In this document: positions 8,131 to 16,229 of the stretch, piece after piece
Layout: each line of letters opens with the position of its first letter
Position numbering within the stretch: the stretch's first letter is position 1
Assembly: GCA_039029735.1 (NCBI GenBank)
Contig: JBCCFL010000003.1
Location: 62,001-126,000 of the forward strand
Direction: 5' to 3'
Origin: CADEDH01 sp039029735
GTDB taxonomy: Bacteria; Actinomycetota; Acidimicrobiia; Acidimicrobiales; SZUA-35
DNA length: 64,000 nucleotides
Notes under the pieces: generated by a model
What the model saw: the letters and a program-made list of their open reading frames with translations, nothing else
Told to the model about the DNA's origin: nothing
Databases searched by the model: none
Position numbers and translations under genes: made by a program

Positions 8131-10880
8131 TGGACGGCGAACGGCAGCCGGACCCGGCTCGCCGCACCTTCTACGACAGGCTCGGGTTCGAGCCGGACGA
8201 GTTCCAGGTGCGGGCCTTCGACGAACTCGACGACGGCCGGAACGTGATCGTTGCCGCCCCCACCGGGGCCGGCAAGACCCTGGTGGCCGGCTATGCCGTG
8301 GAGCTGGCGCTGCGCCACGGCCAGCGGGTGTTCTACACCACGCCGATCAAGGCGCTGTCGAACCAGAAGTACCACGATCTCGTTGCCGACTACGGGCGTG
8401 ACGCCGTTGGTCTGCTCACGGGCGACAACGCCGTGAACCCTGACGCCTCGGTGGTGGTGATGACCACCGAGGTGCTGCGCAACATGCTCTACGCCGGCAA
8501 CGAACTCGCCGGGCTGGCCTCGGTGGTGCTCGACGAGGTGCACTACCTGCAGGACGCCTACCGGGGTCCGGTGTGGGAGGAGGTGATCATCCACCTCCCG
8601 CGCACGATCCAGCTGGTGTGCCTCTCGGCCACGGTGTCGAACGCCGACGAGCTCGCCGAGTGGATCGAGACCGTGCGGGGCCCGACCGCCCTCGTGATCG
8701 AGACGGCGCGGCCGGTGGCGCTCGAGAACCACTACCTCGTCGGCGAGCGTAAAACCAGCCATCTGCACTTTCTCAAGACGGTCAAGGGCACCAAGCCGAA
8801 CTCCAACGGCTTCCGCTACGACCTCGATCCACGCCAGCTCGGCAAGGCCCGGGGCCGCGGGTACAAGCAGGGCCGCCGCCCCCCTCGGCCGTGGCGCACC
8901 CCAGCCCGGCTCGATGTCGTGGAACTCCTCGCCGAACGAGATCTGTTGCCAGCCATCCACTTCATCTTCAGTCGTGCTGGCTGCGACGAGGCGGCGGTGT
9001 CGGTGGCGAACTCGGGGTTGATCCTCACCTCCGACGCCGAACGGCAGCGAATCCGCACGCTGGTGGCGGAGCGGGTGACGTCACTGGGGCCCGACGATCT
9101 CGACGTGTTGCAGTTCGACCAGTTCATGCGCGGGATCGAGGTGGGGGTGGCACCCCACCACGCAGGCATGGTCCCGCCGCTGAAGGAGGCGGTCGAGGCC
9201 TGCTTCGTGGAGGGCCTCGTGAAGGTGGTGTTCGCCACCGAGACCCTGGCCCTGGGCATCAACATGCCGGCCCGCACCGTGGTGCTCGACAAGCTCACGA
9301 AGTTCACCGGCGACCACCACGAGCCGCTCACGCCAGCGCAGTACACCCAGCTCACCGGGCGCGCCGGGCGGCGGGGCATCGACACCCAGGGCAAGGCCGT
9401 GGTGCTGTGGTCGCCCTATGTGCGCTTCGAACAGGTGGCCGACCTGGCGTTGAGCCGCAAGTTCGTACTCACCTCGTCGTTCCGGCCCACCTACAACATG
9501 GCCGCCAACCTGGTGCGCCGCTACGACCCCGAGCGGGCGCGACAGCTCCTCAACCTGTCCTTCGCCCAGTTCCGGGCCGACGCTGGCGTGGCGCGCTCTG
9601 AGCACAAGGTGGAGCGGCTCGTCGATCGCCGTCGTCAGATCGAGCGCCGGATCGAGCGCGAGTTCGGGCCCGTGTCCGAGTTGCTCGCCGCGCTCGGAAC
9701 TCCGGCGGGCGACGGTGACGGTGGCGGAGACGCCGCTGCCATCAACTTCGGCCTGAGCCAGCTCACGCCGGGCGACATCGCCACCTTCGTCGGCCCCGAC
9801 GCGCCCGGCATGGCTGCGGTGTTGGCTGTTGCCTCCCGCAAGGGTGGCGCAGTGAAAGTGCGCGCCGTCGACCCGAGTGGCGACATCGTGGAACTGAGCG
9901 CCGCCGATCTGGACGAGCCGCCGATCCTCGCCGGCCGTCTCGATCTCCCCGAGCCCTACCTGCCAGCCAGCGTGGCGTTTGCCCACGAGGTGGCATCGGA
10001 CCTGGCCCGTAGGCGGCCGCCGTCACCCAAGCGGGCCCGATCGCTCGGGCCGAGCGGTGGGGTACGCACCGCAGCCGACGTGCCTGCCGCGGCCCGCAAG
10101 GCCTTGCGCCGCCTTGACCGCATCGACGAGGACCTCTCCCGGATCAACTCCGCCGCCAACCGTCGGGCCGAGTCGCTCGCCGGCCAGTTCGACCGGGTGA
10201 TCGAGCTGCTCGTCGAGCGTGGCCACGTGGAGGAGGAGAACGGTCGTGGGGAGCAGCGCTGGGCCCTCACCGACTCCGGCCAGCGGCTCGCACGGCTCTA
10301 CCACGAATGTGATCTGCTCGTGATCGAGGCGATGGAGCGAGGGCTGTTCGACGATCTCCCCCCATCGGAGGTGGCCGCCCTGGCATCCGCCGTGGTTTAC
10401 GAGGAGCGTCGCAGCACCGGCCCCGGCCTCCGGGAGCCGTGGTACCCATCGGACCGGCTCCGGCGTCGCTTCCTCCAGATGCAGGGGCTGCATCTCGACC
10501 TGGCGTCGAACGAGGCCGACGCGAAGCTGCCAACCACCCGCCAGCCCGATGCAGGCTTCATGGCCATCGCCCACGCCTGGGCGGCCGGAGGCGATCTCGC
10601 TGACGTGTTGGCCGATGAGGAGATCACGGCCGGTGACTTCGTGCGCACAGCGAAACAGCTCATGGACCTGCTGCGTCAGCTCGGGCTCCTCGCGATGGTG
10701 CCGGCCACGGCGTCGGCGGCCCGCGCCGCCGCAGACGCTGTGTTCCGAGACCTGGTTGCCGCGTCGTCTGTGATCGACACACAGTCCGATTCGAGCGCTG
10801 ACGCGGCCGACGACGGCGCGTCGACTGGCTCGGATGACACAGGCGAGGCAGATGAGGTCGACACCCCACCGGCGTCATGA
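8130..10880 (+). CDS. helY: Ski2/Mtr4-like superfamily 2 RNA helicase
   Basis: A 916-residue DExH helicase. Walker A is APTGAGKT at residues 43-50, motif II is DEVH at 136-139, motif III LSAT follows, and motif VI is GRAGRRG. The Lys-Gly-Arg-rich insert at about 225-260 separates the two RecA domains. The C-terminal 400 residues contain the DSHCT-like helical domain of Ski2/Mtr4 proteins and a low-complexity acidic end. Actinobacterial HelY genes regularly sit after tatC, as here (TGATG overlap). A role in RNA turnover is inferred from the eukaryotic relatives. The last codons overlap the next gene by ATGA. Confidence 0.93.
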   Translation: MDGERQPDPARRTFYDRLGFEPDEFQVRAFDELDDGRNVIVAAPTGAGKTLVAGYAVELALRHGQRVFYTTPIKALSNQKYHDLVADYGRDAVGLLTGDNAVNPDASVVVMTTEVLRNMLYAGNELAGLASVVLDEVHYLQDAYRGPVWEEVIIHLPRTIQLVCLSATVSNADELAEWIETVRGPTALVIETARPVALENHYLVGERKTSHLHFLKTVKGTKPNSNGFRYDLDPRQLGKARGRGYKQGRRPPRPWRTPARLDVVELLAERDLLPAIHFIFSRAGCDEAAVSVANSGLILTSDAERQRIRTLVAERVTSLGPDDLDVLQFDQFMRGIEVGVAPHHAGMVPPLKEAVEACFVEGLVKVVFATETLALGINMPARTVVLDKLTKFTGDHHEPLTPAQYTQLTGRAGRRGIDTQGKAVVLWSPYVRFEQVADLALSRKFVLTSSFRPTYNMAANLVRRYDPERARQLLNLSFAQFRADAGVARSEHKVERLVDRRRQIERRIEREFGPVSELLAALGTPAGDGDGGGDAAAINFGLSQLTPGDIATFVGPDAPGMAAVLAVASRKGGAVKVRAVDPSGDIVELSAADLDEPPILAGRLDLPEPYLPASVAFAHEVASDLARRRPPSPKRARSLGPSGGVRTAADVPAAARKALRRLDRIDEDLSRINSAANRRAESLAGQFDRVIELLVERGHVEEENGRGEQRWALTDSGQRLARLYHECDLLVIEAMERGLFDDLPPSEVAALASAVVYEERRSTGPGLREPWYPSDRLRRRFLQMQGLHLDLASNEADAKLPTTRQPDAGFMAIAHAWAAGGDLADVLADEEITAGDFVRTAKQLMDLLRQLGLLAMVPATASAARAAADAVFRDLVAASSVIDTQSDSSADAADDGASTGSDDTGEADEVDTPPAS

Positions 10881-11488
10881 CCATCCGCAAAGGTGAGGAG
10901 TGGGGGTACGACGCCGAGCCCGGCCCTCACGTGGTGCAGGTGCGCGACGATGCCGACCTGGCTCAGCGGGCCCACGACAGCGTGCGAGGCGGGCAACCGT
11001 TGATCGCCCGCCTTGGGGCTGGCGATCTCTTGGCAACACTGGGTGGGAGCCCGCCCCAGCCAGGGCGACTGGTACGCCATCTGCCCATCGATCTCGGGTT
11101 GATCGTCGTCGATGACGGCGACCCGCTGCCCTTCGTCTCCCACTGCGTGTTGCGGCGGCGGGCCTGGCAGGGACAGTCGGCGGTGGTGATGAACGCCGGG
11201 TGGCTCGGGCCGTACTACCTCGGCCCCAAGGCCCATCCCAACGACGGCATCCTCGACATCACCTGGGGTGCACTCGGCTGGAACCAGCGGCTCCTGGCGC
11301 GACGGCGGGCCAAGACCGGAAGCCACCTGCCGCACCCCGCCCTCACCACGGCCCGTGTGGCGACATGGGAGTGGACAGCCGAGCAGCCGGTGAGGCTCTA
11401 CACCGACGGCGTGGCGGCTGGTCCCCGGCGGGTGCGGAGCGTGGCCGTGTCGGTGGTTCCCGACGCATTCACGGTGGTGCTCGGCTGA
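10877..11488 (+). CDS. Protein resembling only the C-terminal domain of diacylglycerol/lipid kinases
   Basis: A 203-residue protein coupled to helY by ATGA overlap. Its second half has the look of the beta-sandwich C-terminal domain of YegS/DgkB kinases: NAGWLGPYYLGPKAHPNDG followed by ILDI (compare the GGG...DDGLLD pattern) and VRLYTDGVAAGPRR with a terminal SVVPDAFTVVLG. The N-terminal ATP-binding domain with the GGDGT motif is missing, so it is unlikely to be a kinase by itself. I infer a lipid or sphingoid-binding role or a partner of a separate catalytic chain; this is tentative. Confidence 0.55.
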   Translation: MTIRKGEEWGYDAEPGPHVVQVRDDADLAQRAHDSVRGGQPLIARLGAGDLLATLGGSPPQPGRLVRHLPIDLGLIVVDDGDPLPFVSHCVLRRRAWQGQSAVVMNAGWLGPYYLGPKAHPNDGILDITWGALGWNQRLLARRRAKTGSHLPHPALTTARVATWEWTAEQPVRLYTDGVAAGPRRVRSVAVSVVPDAFTVVLG

Positions 11489-11588
11489 GGCAGGGTCCAG
11501 CTGGCGGCAGAGCGTTGTCGCTGTGGACCGAGTGATGTGCATGGACAGCCTTCGCAGCGCGGTCCGCCCATTGCGTTCGTTCGCGTCC

Positions 11589-11594
11589 TACGCT
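11589..11594 (+). promoter_or_regulatory. -10 hexamer of the ThyX-like gene (leaderless)
   Basis: TACGCT ends six bases before the GTG at 11601. This argues that the 26 codons upstream of that GTG in the longest frame are not translated. Confidence 0.55.
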
Positions 11595-11600
11595 CTCGCG

Positions 11601-13214
11601 GTGGCCCCGTACATTGTCGAGAGCTTCACGGACGACGAGCAGGACGTCCTGCGGCGCTACTTCACGAACCTCGACAAACCGGTGTTCGCCCTGGTGAACC
11701 TGCCTGAGGTGGTGAAGGGCGCCCTGTTCGCGCGCTACTCGCGGTCGTCGAAGAGCCTGCGGCGGCTGTTCCTCGACGAGTTCGTGGGTGAGCTCGACAT
11801 CGAGGGCGACCAGACCGTCGACGCAACCATCGGCCTGGAACGAGCCGAGGAGCTCTACGAGCGGGTGTTCGTGGAGTACGGCGACGATTCCGTCGCCCAG
11901 CTCGGCGGGGTGCACCTCGCCTGTGAGCAGGCCTCGAACCTCCTCACCAAGGTGCTCGAGTGGGGCCGGCTCGGCTCCTACCTGGAGCAGTCCACCCGCT
12001 ACATCGCATACGACGGCCGCCCCGGTGGCCGCTACCGCTACTTCCGCGATCCCGATGTGCTGTCGTCAACGCTCGGCACCCGCTACATCGGGGACCTCGA
12101 CCGGCTCTTCGACGCCTATGCCGCAATGACGCCGGTGGCCCAGGACCATGTCCGAGCCACCACGCCGAAGGTGCCCGGTGACAGCGACTTCGTCTACCGC
12201 ATGGCGGTGAAGGCCAAGGCCCTCGATGCCGTCCGCGGTGTGCTGCCCGCAGCTGCGCAGTCCAACGTTGGAATCTATGCCTCGGGCCAGAGCTACGAGC
12301 AGCTGCTCCTGCGGATGCGGGCCGAGCCGCTGCCCGAGGCCCGTCAGTACGCAGATCTGATGCTCACCGAGCTGCGCAAGGTGATCCCGTCGTTCGTGCG
12401 CCGGGTCGACCTGCCCGATCGGGGCGTGGAGACCAGCAACTACATGGCGGCGAACCGGTCGTCGATGTCGGACCTGGCGGCCGAGATCTTCGGGTCGGCC
12501 GACATCTACGACGACGACGCTCGCGTCGACCTGGTGGACTTCGATCCCGACGCCGAGATCAAGATGGTGGCGTCGATGCTCTACCCCCATTCACATCTCG
12601 CCGAGCGCGACATCGAGCACCGGGTGAGAGCCATGTCGGCCGACGATCGGGTGCGGGTGGTGGAGGCGTACTGCGGTGATCGCACCAACCGGCGCCATCG
12701 TCCCGGTCGAGCGCTCGAGCGGCCCTTCTACCGGTTCGACGTTCTCGCCGACTACGGAGCCTTCCGTGATCTGCAGCGGCACCGGATGGCCACGATCGAA
12801 TGGCAACAGCTCAACCCTCGGCACGGGTACACGCGTCCTGCGCTCGTCGACGAGGCGGGTCTGACCGATCAGTTCGACGAGGCCATGGAACGATCGGCCG
12901 ACCTGTACGAGGTGCTTCGCGGCCAGTTCCCCGTGCAGGCCTCCTACGCCGTGGCGCTGGCCTACCGAGTGCGGTTCAACGTGAACCTCAATGCCAGGGC
13001 CGCGATGCACATGCTCGAGCTGCGCACCACCCCTCAGGGCCACCCCGCCTACCGCAGCGTGGCCCAGCAGATGCACCGGCTGATCGCGGATAAAGCCGGC
13101 CACAAGGCGGTTGCGGCTATGATGCAATTCGTCAATCACTCCACGGAGGCGGACCTGGAGCGATTGGATGCGGAGAGACGGGCAGAAGCAAAGCGCGCGG
13201 GTAATACTGCCTAG
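11601..13214 (+). CDS. Tandem ThyX-like (FAD-dependent thymidylate synthase family) protein
   Basis: A 537-residue protein that looks like two ThyX-fold halves in one chain; classical ThyX has 200-250 residues. The second half has QRHRMATIEWQQLNPRHGY, matching the ThyX RHR motif (Arg393-His394-Arg395), but the serine expected eight residues after the last Arg is Gln403. The first half has ARYSRSSKS at the same place (Arg45-Tyr46-Ser47), so its motif is further degraded. ThyX makes dTMP from dUMP with methylenetetrahydrofolate, FAD and NADPH; whether this variant does so is open. The GTG start follows a leaderless promoter. It is monocistronic. Confidence 0.75.
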   Translation: MAPYIVESFTDDEQDVLRRYFTNLDKPVFALVNLPEVVKGALFARYSRSSKSLRRLFLDEFVGELDIEGDQTVDATIGLERAEELYERVFVEYGDDSVAQLGGVHLACEQASNLLTKVLEWGRLGSYLEQSTRYIAYDGRPGGRYRYFRDPDVLSSTLGTRYIGDLDRLFDAYAAMTPVAQDHVRATTPKVPGDSDFVYRMAVKAKALDAVRGVLPAAAQSNVGIYASGQSYEQLLLRMRAEPLPEARQYADLMLTELRKVIPSFVRRVDLPDRGVETSNYMAANRSSMSDLAAEIFGSADIYDDDARVDLVDFDPDAEIKMVASMLYPHSHLAERDIEHRVRAMSADDRVRVVEAYCGDRTNRRHRPGRALERPFYRFDVLADYGAFRDLQRHRMATIEWQQLNPRHGYTRPALVDEAGLTDQFDEAMERSADLYEVLRGQFPVQASYAVALAYRVRFNVNLNARAAMHMLELRTTPQGHPAYRSVAQQMHRLIADKAGHKAVAAMMQFVNHSTEADLERLDAERRAEAKRAGNTA

Positions 13215-13265
13215 CTTTGGCCTACGGTCGCGTGGGCCCCGTACTGCATCGTCCCAGGAGGCCCG

Positions 13266-14129
13266 ATGGCCAATCCGAAGAAGATCGTCGCACCAGCCGC
13301 TGTGGTTGCCGTGATCGGCGCATTTGCACTGCTGCCCGTCGACCCGAGCTCGGCGCATCCAACCCACGTGGTGGAGCCCGGCGACTCGCTCTCGGAGATC
13401 GCAGAGGCCCACGGCCTCTCGACCAGGTCGTTGGCTGACGCCAACGGGATCGGCAACGCGAATCAGATCCGGATCGGACAAACACTGGTGATTCCCGGCG
13501 ACGTCCAGCTCACCTACACGGTCGAGTCGGGAGACACTGTGAGTGGTATCGCTCGACGGTTCGGCGTTCGGACCTCTGAGATCGTGAGCCTGAACGGCAT
13601 CACGAACCCCGACCAGATCCGGTTGGGGCAAACGCTCAAGCTGCCCTCAGGTGCCGACGAGGAGTCGATGCTGGCCCTCTATGCGGCTCGCTATCCGAAC
13701 CTCCCCCGTTCGATCACCGACAACCCCGAGCGCCTTCGGTTGGTTCCGGTCTTTGAGCGCTGGGCCAAGGCCAACGGGATCTCGGTCGACCTGCTGATGG
13801 CCATGGCCTACCAGGAGTCCGGCTGGCAGGACGACGTGGTGTCGAGCGCCGGCGCGGTCGGAGTCGGCCAGCTGATGCCCGTCACCTCCGAGTGGGTCGC
13901 CGGGGAGCTCATCGGCGAACCTGGGCTCGATCCCTACGATCCTGAGGACAACGTGCGCATGAGCGCTCGGTTCATGCGGTGGCTGATCATTCGTATGGGA
14001 AGTGAGAGCAAGGCGCTCGCTGGCTACTACCAGGGGCCCACGTCCGTGGCTGCCCGTGGCGCCTATCCGGTGACCGATGCCTATGTGGCCAGCGTCACCA
14101 ACGCACGTGCGCGATTCCAGTCGAGTTGA
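13266..14129 (+). CDS. Secreted LysM lytic transglycosylase
   Basis: A 287-residue exported cell-wall enzyme. A signal peptide covers residues 1-30 (MANPKK, hydrophobic core, cut after PSSA). Two LysM peptidoglycan-binding repeats follow (about 33-76 and 80-124, each with a GD(S/T)xSxIA and IRxGQTL pattern), then a soluble-lytic-transglycosylase domain (about 150-285) with the catalytic glutamate Glu184 in AMAYQESGW and GVGQLMPVT. It would cleave the glycan strand during growth or division. A clear Shine-Dalgarno sequence (AGGAGG) precedes the ATG. It stands alone between the ThyX-like gene and the acidic protein. Confidence 0.93.
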   Translation: MANPKKIVAPAAVVAVIGAFALLPVDPSSAHPTHVVEPGDSLSEIAEAHGLSTRSLADANGIGNANQIRIGQTLVIPGDVQLTYTVESGDTVSGIARRFGVRTSEIVSLNGITNPDQIRLGQTLKLPSGADEESMLALYAARYPNLPRSITDNPERLRLVPVFERWAKANGISVDLLMAMAYQESGWQDDVVSSAGAVGVGQLMPVTSEWVAGELIGEPGLDPYDPEDNVRMSARFMRWLIIRMGSESKALAGYYQGPTSVAARGAYPVTDAYVASVTNARARFQSS

Positions 14130-14224
14130 CGTCGATCAGGTTTGTTGCGAAGGTGCTCCCATCTCGGGCTGTAAGTGGCTAGAGTCCGGCCGATCCGAGA
14201 ACGTGCGACCACGGGACTTGCTCG

Positions 14225-14731
14225 ATGAGTGACGACACAGAAGAGGAACTCGAAGGCGACGAGTTCAAAGACGGCGAAGAGTTCGACGGCGAGCCTGAAG
14301 AGGACGAAGAGCTCGACGGCGAGATCGAGGACATCGAGGACGAGCCACTCGACGAGTTCGGCGACAGTGAGTCGGCCGAAGAGTCCAGCGACGATGACGA
14401 TGATGACGACGACGAGGAAGAGGCGCAGCCGCGGGCTCGCAAGGTCGCCGAAGACGAGGACGAAGACGACGAGCAAGATCCCGACGACGTCGAGGCCGAT
14501 CTCGAGGCGATCCTGCGTGATCGCATGGCTGCCGCCGACGAAGACGACGACGAAGAGGGTGAGGACGGCTCCGCCGAGTCGGCCGATGGCCCTTCCAACC
14601 CCCGAAACGACGAGTTCGTGTGCGACAGCTGTTTCCTTCTCGTGAACCGCAATCAGTTCGGCAGCTCGAAGGACCCGAGGTGCCCCGTGGGTGATCCGGA
14701 GTGCCCGTCGATCGTGAGGATCTTCGGCTGA
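14225..14731 (+). CDS. Highly acidic protein with C-terminal DUF4193-like zinc motif
   Basis: A 168-residue protein. Residues 1-120 are almost wholly Asp/Glu-rich low complexity. The last 45 residues are ordered: NDEFVCDSCFLLVNRNQF followed by CPVGDPEC, four cysteines arranged as in DUF4193, a small zinc-binding family widespread in actinobacteria. The acidic arm is much longer than in the usual 95-100 residue members. A long acidic tract next to a zinc module suggests a nucleic-acid or RNA-polymerase mimic, which is inference. The gap to the next gene is a single base, so the two are probably cotranscribed. Confidence 0.75.
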   Translation: MSDDTEEELEGDEFKDGEEFDGEPEEDEELDGEIEDIEDEPLDEFGDSESAEESSDDDDDDDDEEEAQPRARKVAEDEDEDDEQDPDDVEADLEAILRDRMAAADEDDDEEGEDGSAESADGPSNPRNDEFVCDSCFLLVNRNQFGSSKDPRCPVGDPECPSIVRIFG

Positions 14732-14732
14732 C

Positions 14733-15311
14733 GTGGCCGAGGACCGGGAGCCCACTGCTGGCGATCAGCTGGTCGAGCTCCTCGTCTACGCGCCCATCGG
14801 TCTGGCCTACGAGTACCGCGAGGTGTTGCCGAAGCTGATCGCCCGAGGGCGTTCACAGGTCCAGATCGCCCGCGTGGTGAGCCAGATGGCAGCCGGTCGG
14901 ATGCGATCCAGCGCCGGGTCCAGCGGCGGCGCGAGTGGGCCCGTCGGCGATCTGCTCACGCTCGGTTCGGTAGTGGCGGCAAAGGCAATCACGGACCTCG
15001 GGTCACAGGTCGGTCTGGCCCCGCCCGACACTGCGAAGGCCGACAAGACCGGCTCCGCAGCGCGGAGACCACCCTCGGGCGACGCGTCCGAGCGGTCGGG
15101 TCGGGGTCGAAATGGCTCCGCAGGGTCGTCGACCGAGGCCGCACCCGCCGGTCCTCTCCCCATCGCGGGGTACGACACCCTCAGTGCGAAAGAGATCGTG
15201 CCTCTGTTGGATGATCTCAGTGCAACGCAGCGTGCCAGAGTGCGCACCCACGAAGAGCAGAACCGGAGTCGCAAGACGATCTTGGCCAAGCTCGACTCGC
15301 TCGGGGCATGA
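14733..15311 (+). CDS. Conserved-type protein of unknown function
   Basis: A 192-residue protein, GTG start one base after the preceding stop. Residues 10-50 are an ordered helical segment (QLVELLVYAPIGLAYEYRE, then PKLIARGRSQVQIARVV); the middle is Gly/Ser/Ala-rich linker; the C-terminal 40 residues form another helix pair (LPIAGYDTLSAKEIVPLL, then RARVRTHEEQNRSRKTIL). The last segment resembles the helical 'pull-down' tails of some actinobacterial cell-surface or polyhydroxyalkanoate-associated proteins, but I do not recognise the family. It overlaps the following GNAT gene by ATGA. Confidence 0.6.
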   Translation: MAEDREPTAGDQLVELLVYAPIGLAYEYREVLPKLIARGRSQVQIARVVSQMAAGRMRSSAGSSGGASGPVGDLLTLGSVVAAKAITDLGSQVGLAPPDTAKADKTGSAARRPPSGDASERSGRGRNGSAGSSTEAAPAGPLPIAGYDTLSAKEIVPLLDDLSATQRARVRTHEEQNRSRKTILAKLDSLGA

Positions 15312-15802
15312 CCGAGTTCGCTCGCACGGCGGAGGCGGCCGACGATGGGCAGATCCTGGCGGTGCTCGACGCCGTGCACCCCGAGATCCTCGGCGGCCGT
15401 GGTGGCCCGCTCCTGTTGAATCGTGAGGCTGCGGTGTCGGACTGGACGGCGCGGCTCGCAGCGGCCCACGCCGCCGATGACCAGCACCTGATCGTCGGCG
15501 GGTTCGCCGACGTGGTGTTCGGCGCAGCCCTCGTGTCGGTCGAGCCGCTCGCCGACGGGAGCCTCATCGGGGTGCTGGACGTGCTCGCAGTCGATCCGGA
15601 GGCCCGGGAAGTGGGCATCGGTGAGGCGATGATGAACATGGTCATCGAGCGGGTGAAGGCCGCCGGGTGCGTCGGTGTCGACTCCCGGGCGCTCCCAGGA
15701 GACCGGGAGACGAAGAACTTCTTCGAGTCATTCGGGCTGAAGGCGCGACTTCTTACCGTGCACATGGCGTTCGACCCAGCGGAGAACGCGCCCAGGTCAT
15801 GA
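15308..15802 (+). CDS. GNAT family N-acetyltransferase
   Basis: A 164-residue protein with the GNAT core: acceptor-side beta strands in the first half, then the acetyl-CoA pyrophosphate loop region VDPEAREVGIGEAMMNMV, where the motif A loop (R/Q-x-x-G-x-G/A) is present as REVGIG, and the C-terminal NFFESFGLKARLLTVHM strand-helix end. Substrate unknown. The start overlaps the preceding gene and the stop overlaps the Nudix gene by ATGA, so all four genes from 14225 probably form one operon. Confidence 0.85.
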   Translation: MTEFARTAEAADDGQILAVLDAVHPEILGGRGGPLLLNREAAVSDWTARLAAAHAADDQHLIVGGFADVVFGAALVSVEPLADGSLIGVLDVLAVDPEAREVGIGEAMMNMVIERVKAAGCVGVDSRALPGDRETKNFFESFGLKARLLTVHMAFDPAENAPRS

Positions 15803-16215
15803 CCGCAGGACCGGGGCGACCCGAGACCTGCGTGGGGGCGGTAGTGATTCACGACGGGTCGATACTGCTGATCCGACGGGGGAGAGGCGCAGCCGTCGGT
15901 CAGTGGTCCGTGCCGGGGGGACGGGTCGAGTGGGGTGAGACGCTCGCTCAGGCCGTCGAGCGTGAGGTGCGAGAGGAGACCGGGCTCGACGTGCGCTGTG
16001 GCGCCTACGTCGGCCACGTGGAGCGCATCGGCGTCGACCATCACTACGTGATCATCGACTTCGACGCTGGGCTGGTGGGGCCGCCCGGTCCGCTTCACCC
16101 GGCCGACGACGCCGCTGATGCCGCGTGGGTGCCGGTCGAGCATCTGTCGACCGTGGATCTGGTTGACGGCATGCTCGACTTCCTGGTCGAGCACGGGTAC
16201 CTCACGGGCAGCTGA
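15799..16215 (+). CDS. Nudix hydrolase
   Basis: A 138-residue protein with a full Nudix box, G-x5-E-x7-REVREETGL, at about residues 40-62. Nudix enzymes hydrolyse nucleoside diphosphates linked to another moiety using Mg2+. The preceding CVGAVVIHDGSILLIRRG is the typical first strand pair, and the WSVPGG run leads into the box. The chosen ATG at 15799 overlaps the GNAT stop; a longer frame from 15667 lies inside the GNAT gene and is not credible. Substrate cannot be told; MutT-like pyrophosphatase or ADP-sugar hydrolase are options. Confidence 0.9.
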   Translation: MTAGPGRPETCVGAVVIHDGSILLIRRGRGAAVGQWSVPGGRVEWGETLAQAVEREVREETGLDVRCGAYVGHVERIGVDHHYVIIDFDAGLVGPPGPLHPADDAADAAWVPVEHLSTVDLVDGMLDFLVEHGYLTGS

Positions 16216-16229
16216 CGCCGCCCGGGCCC

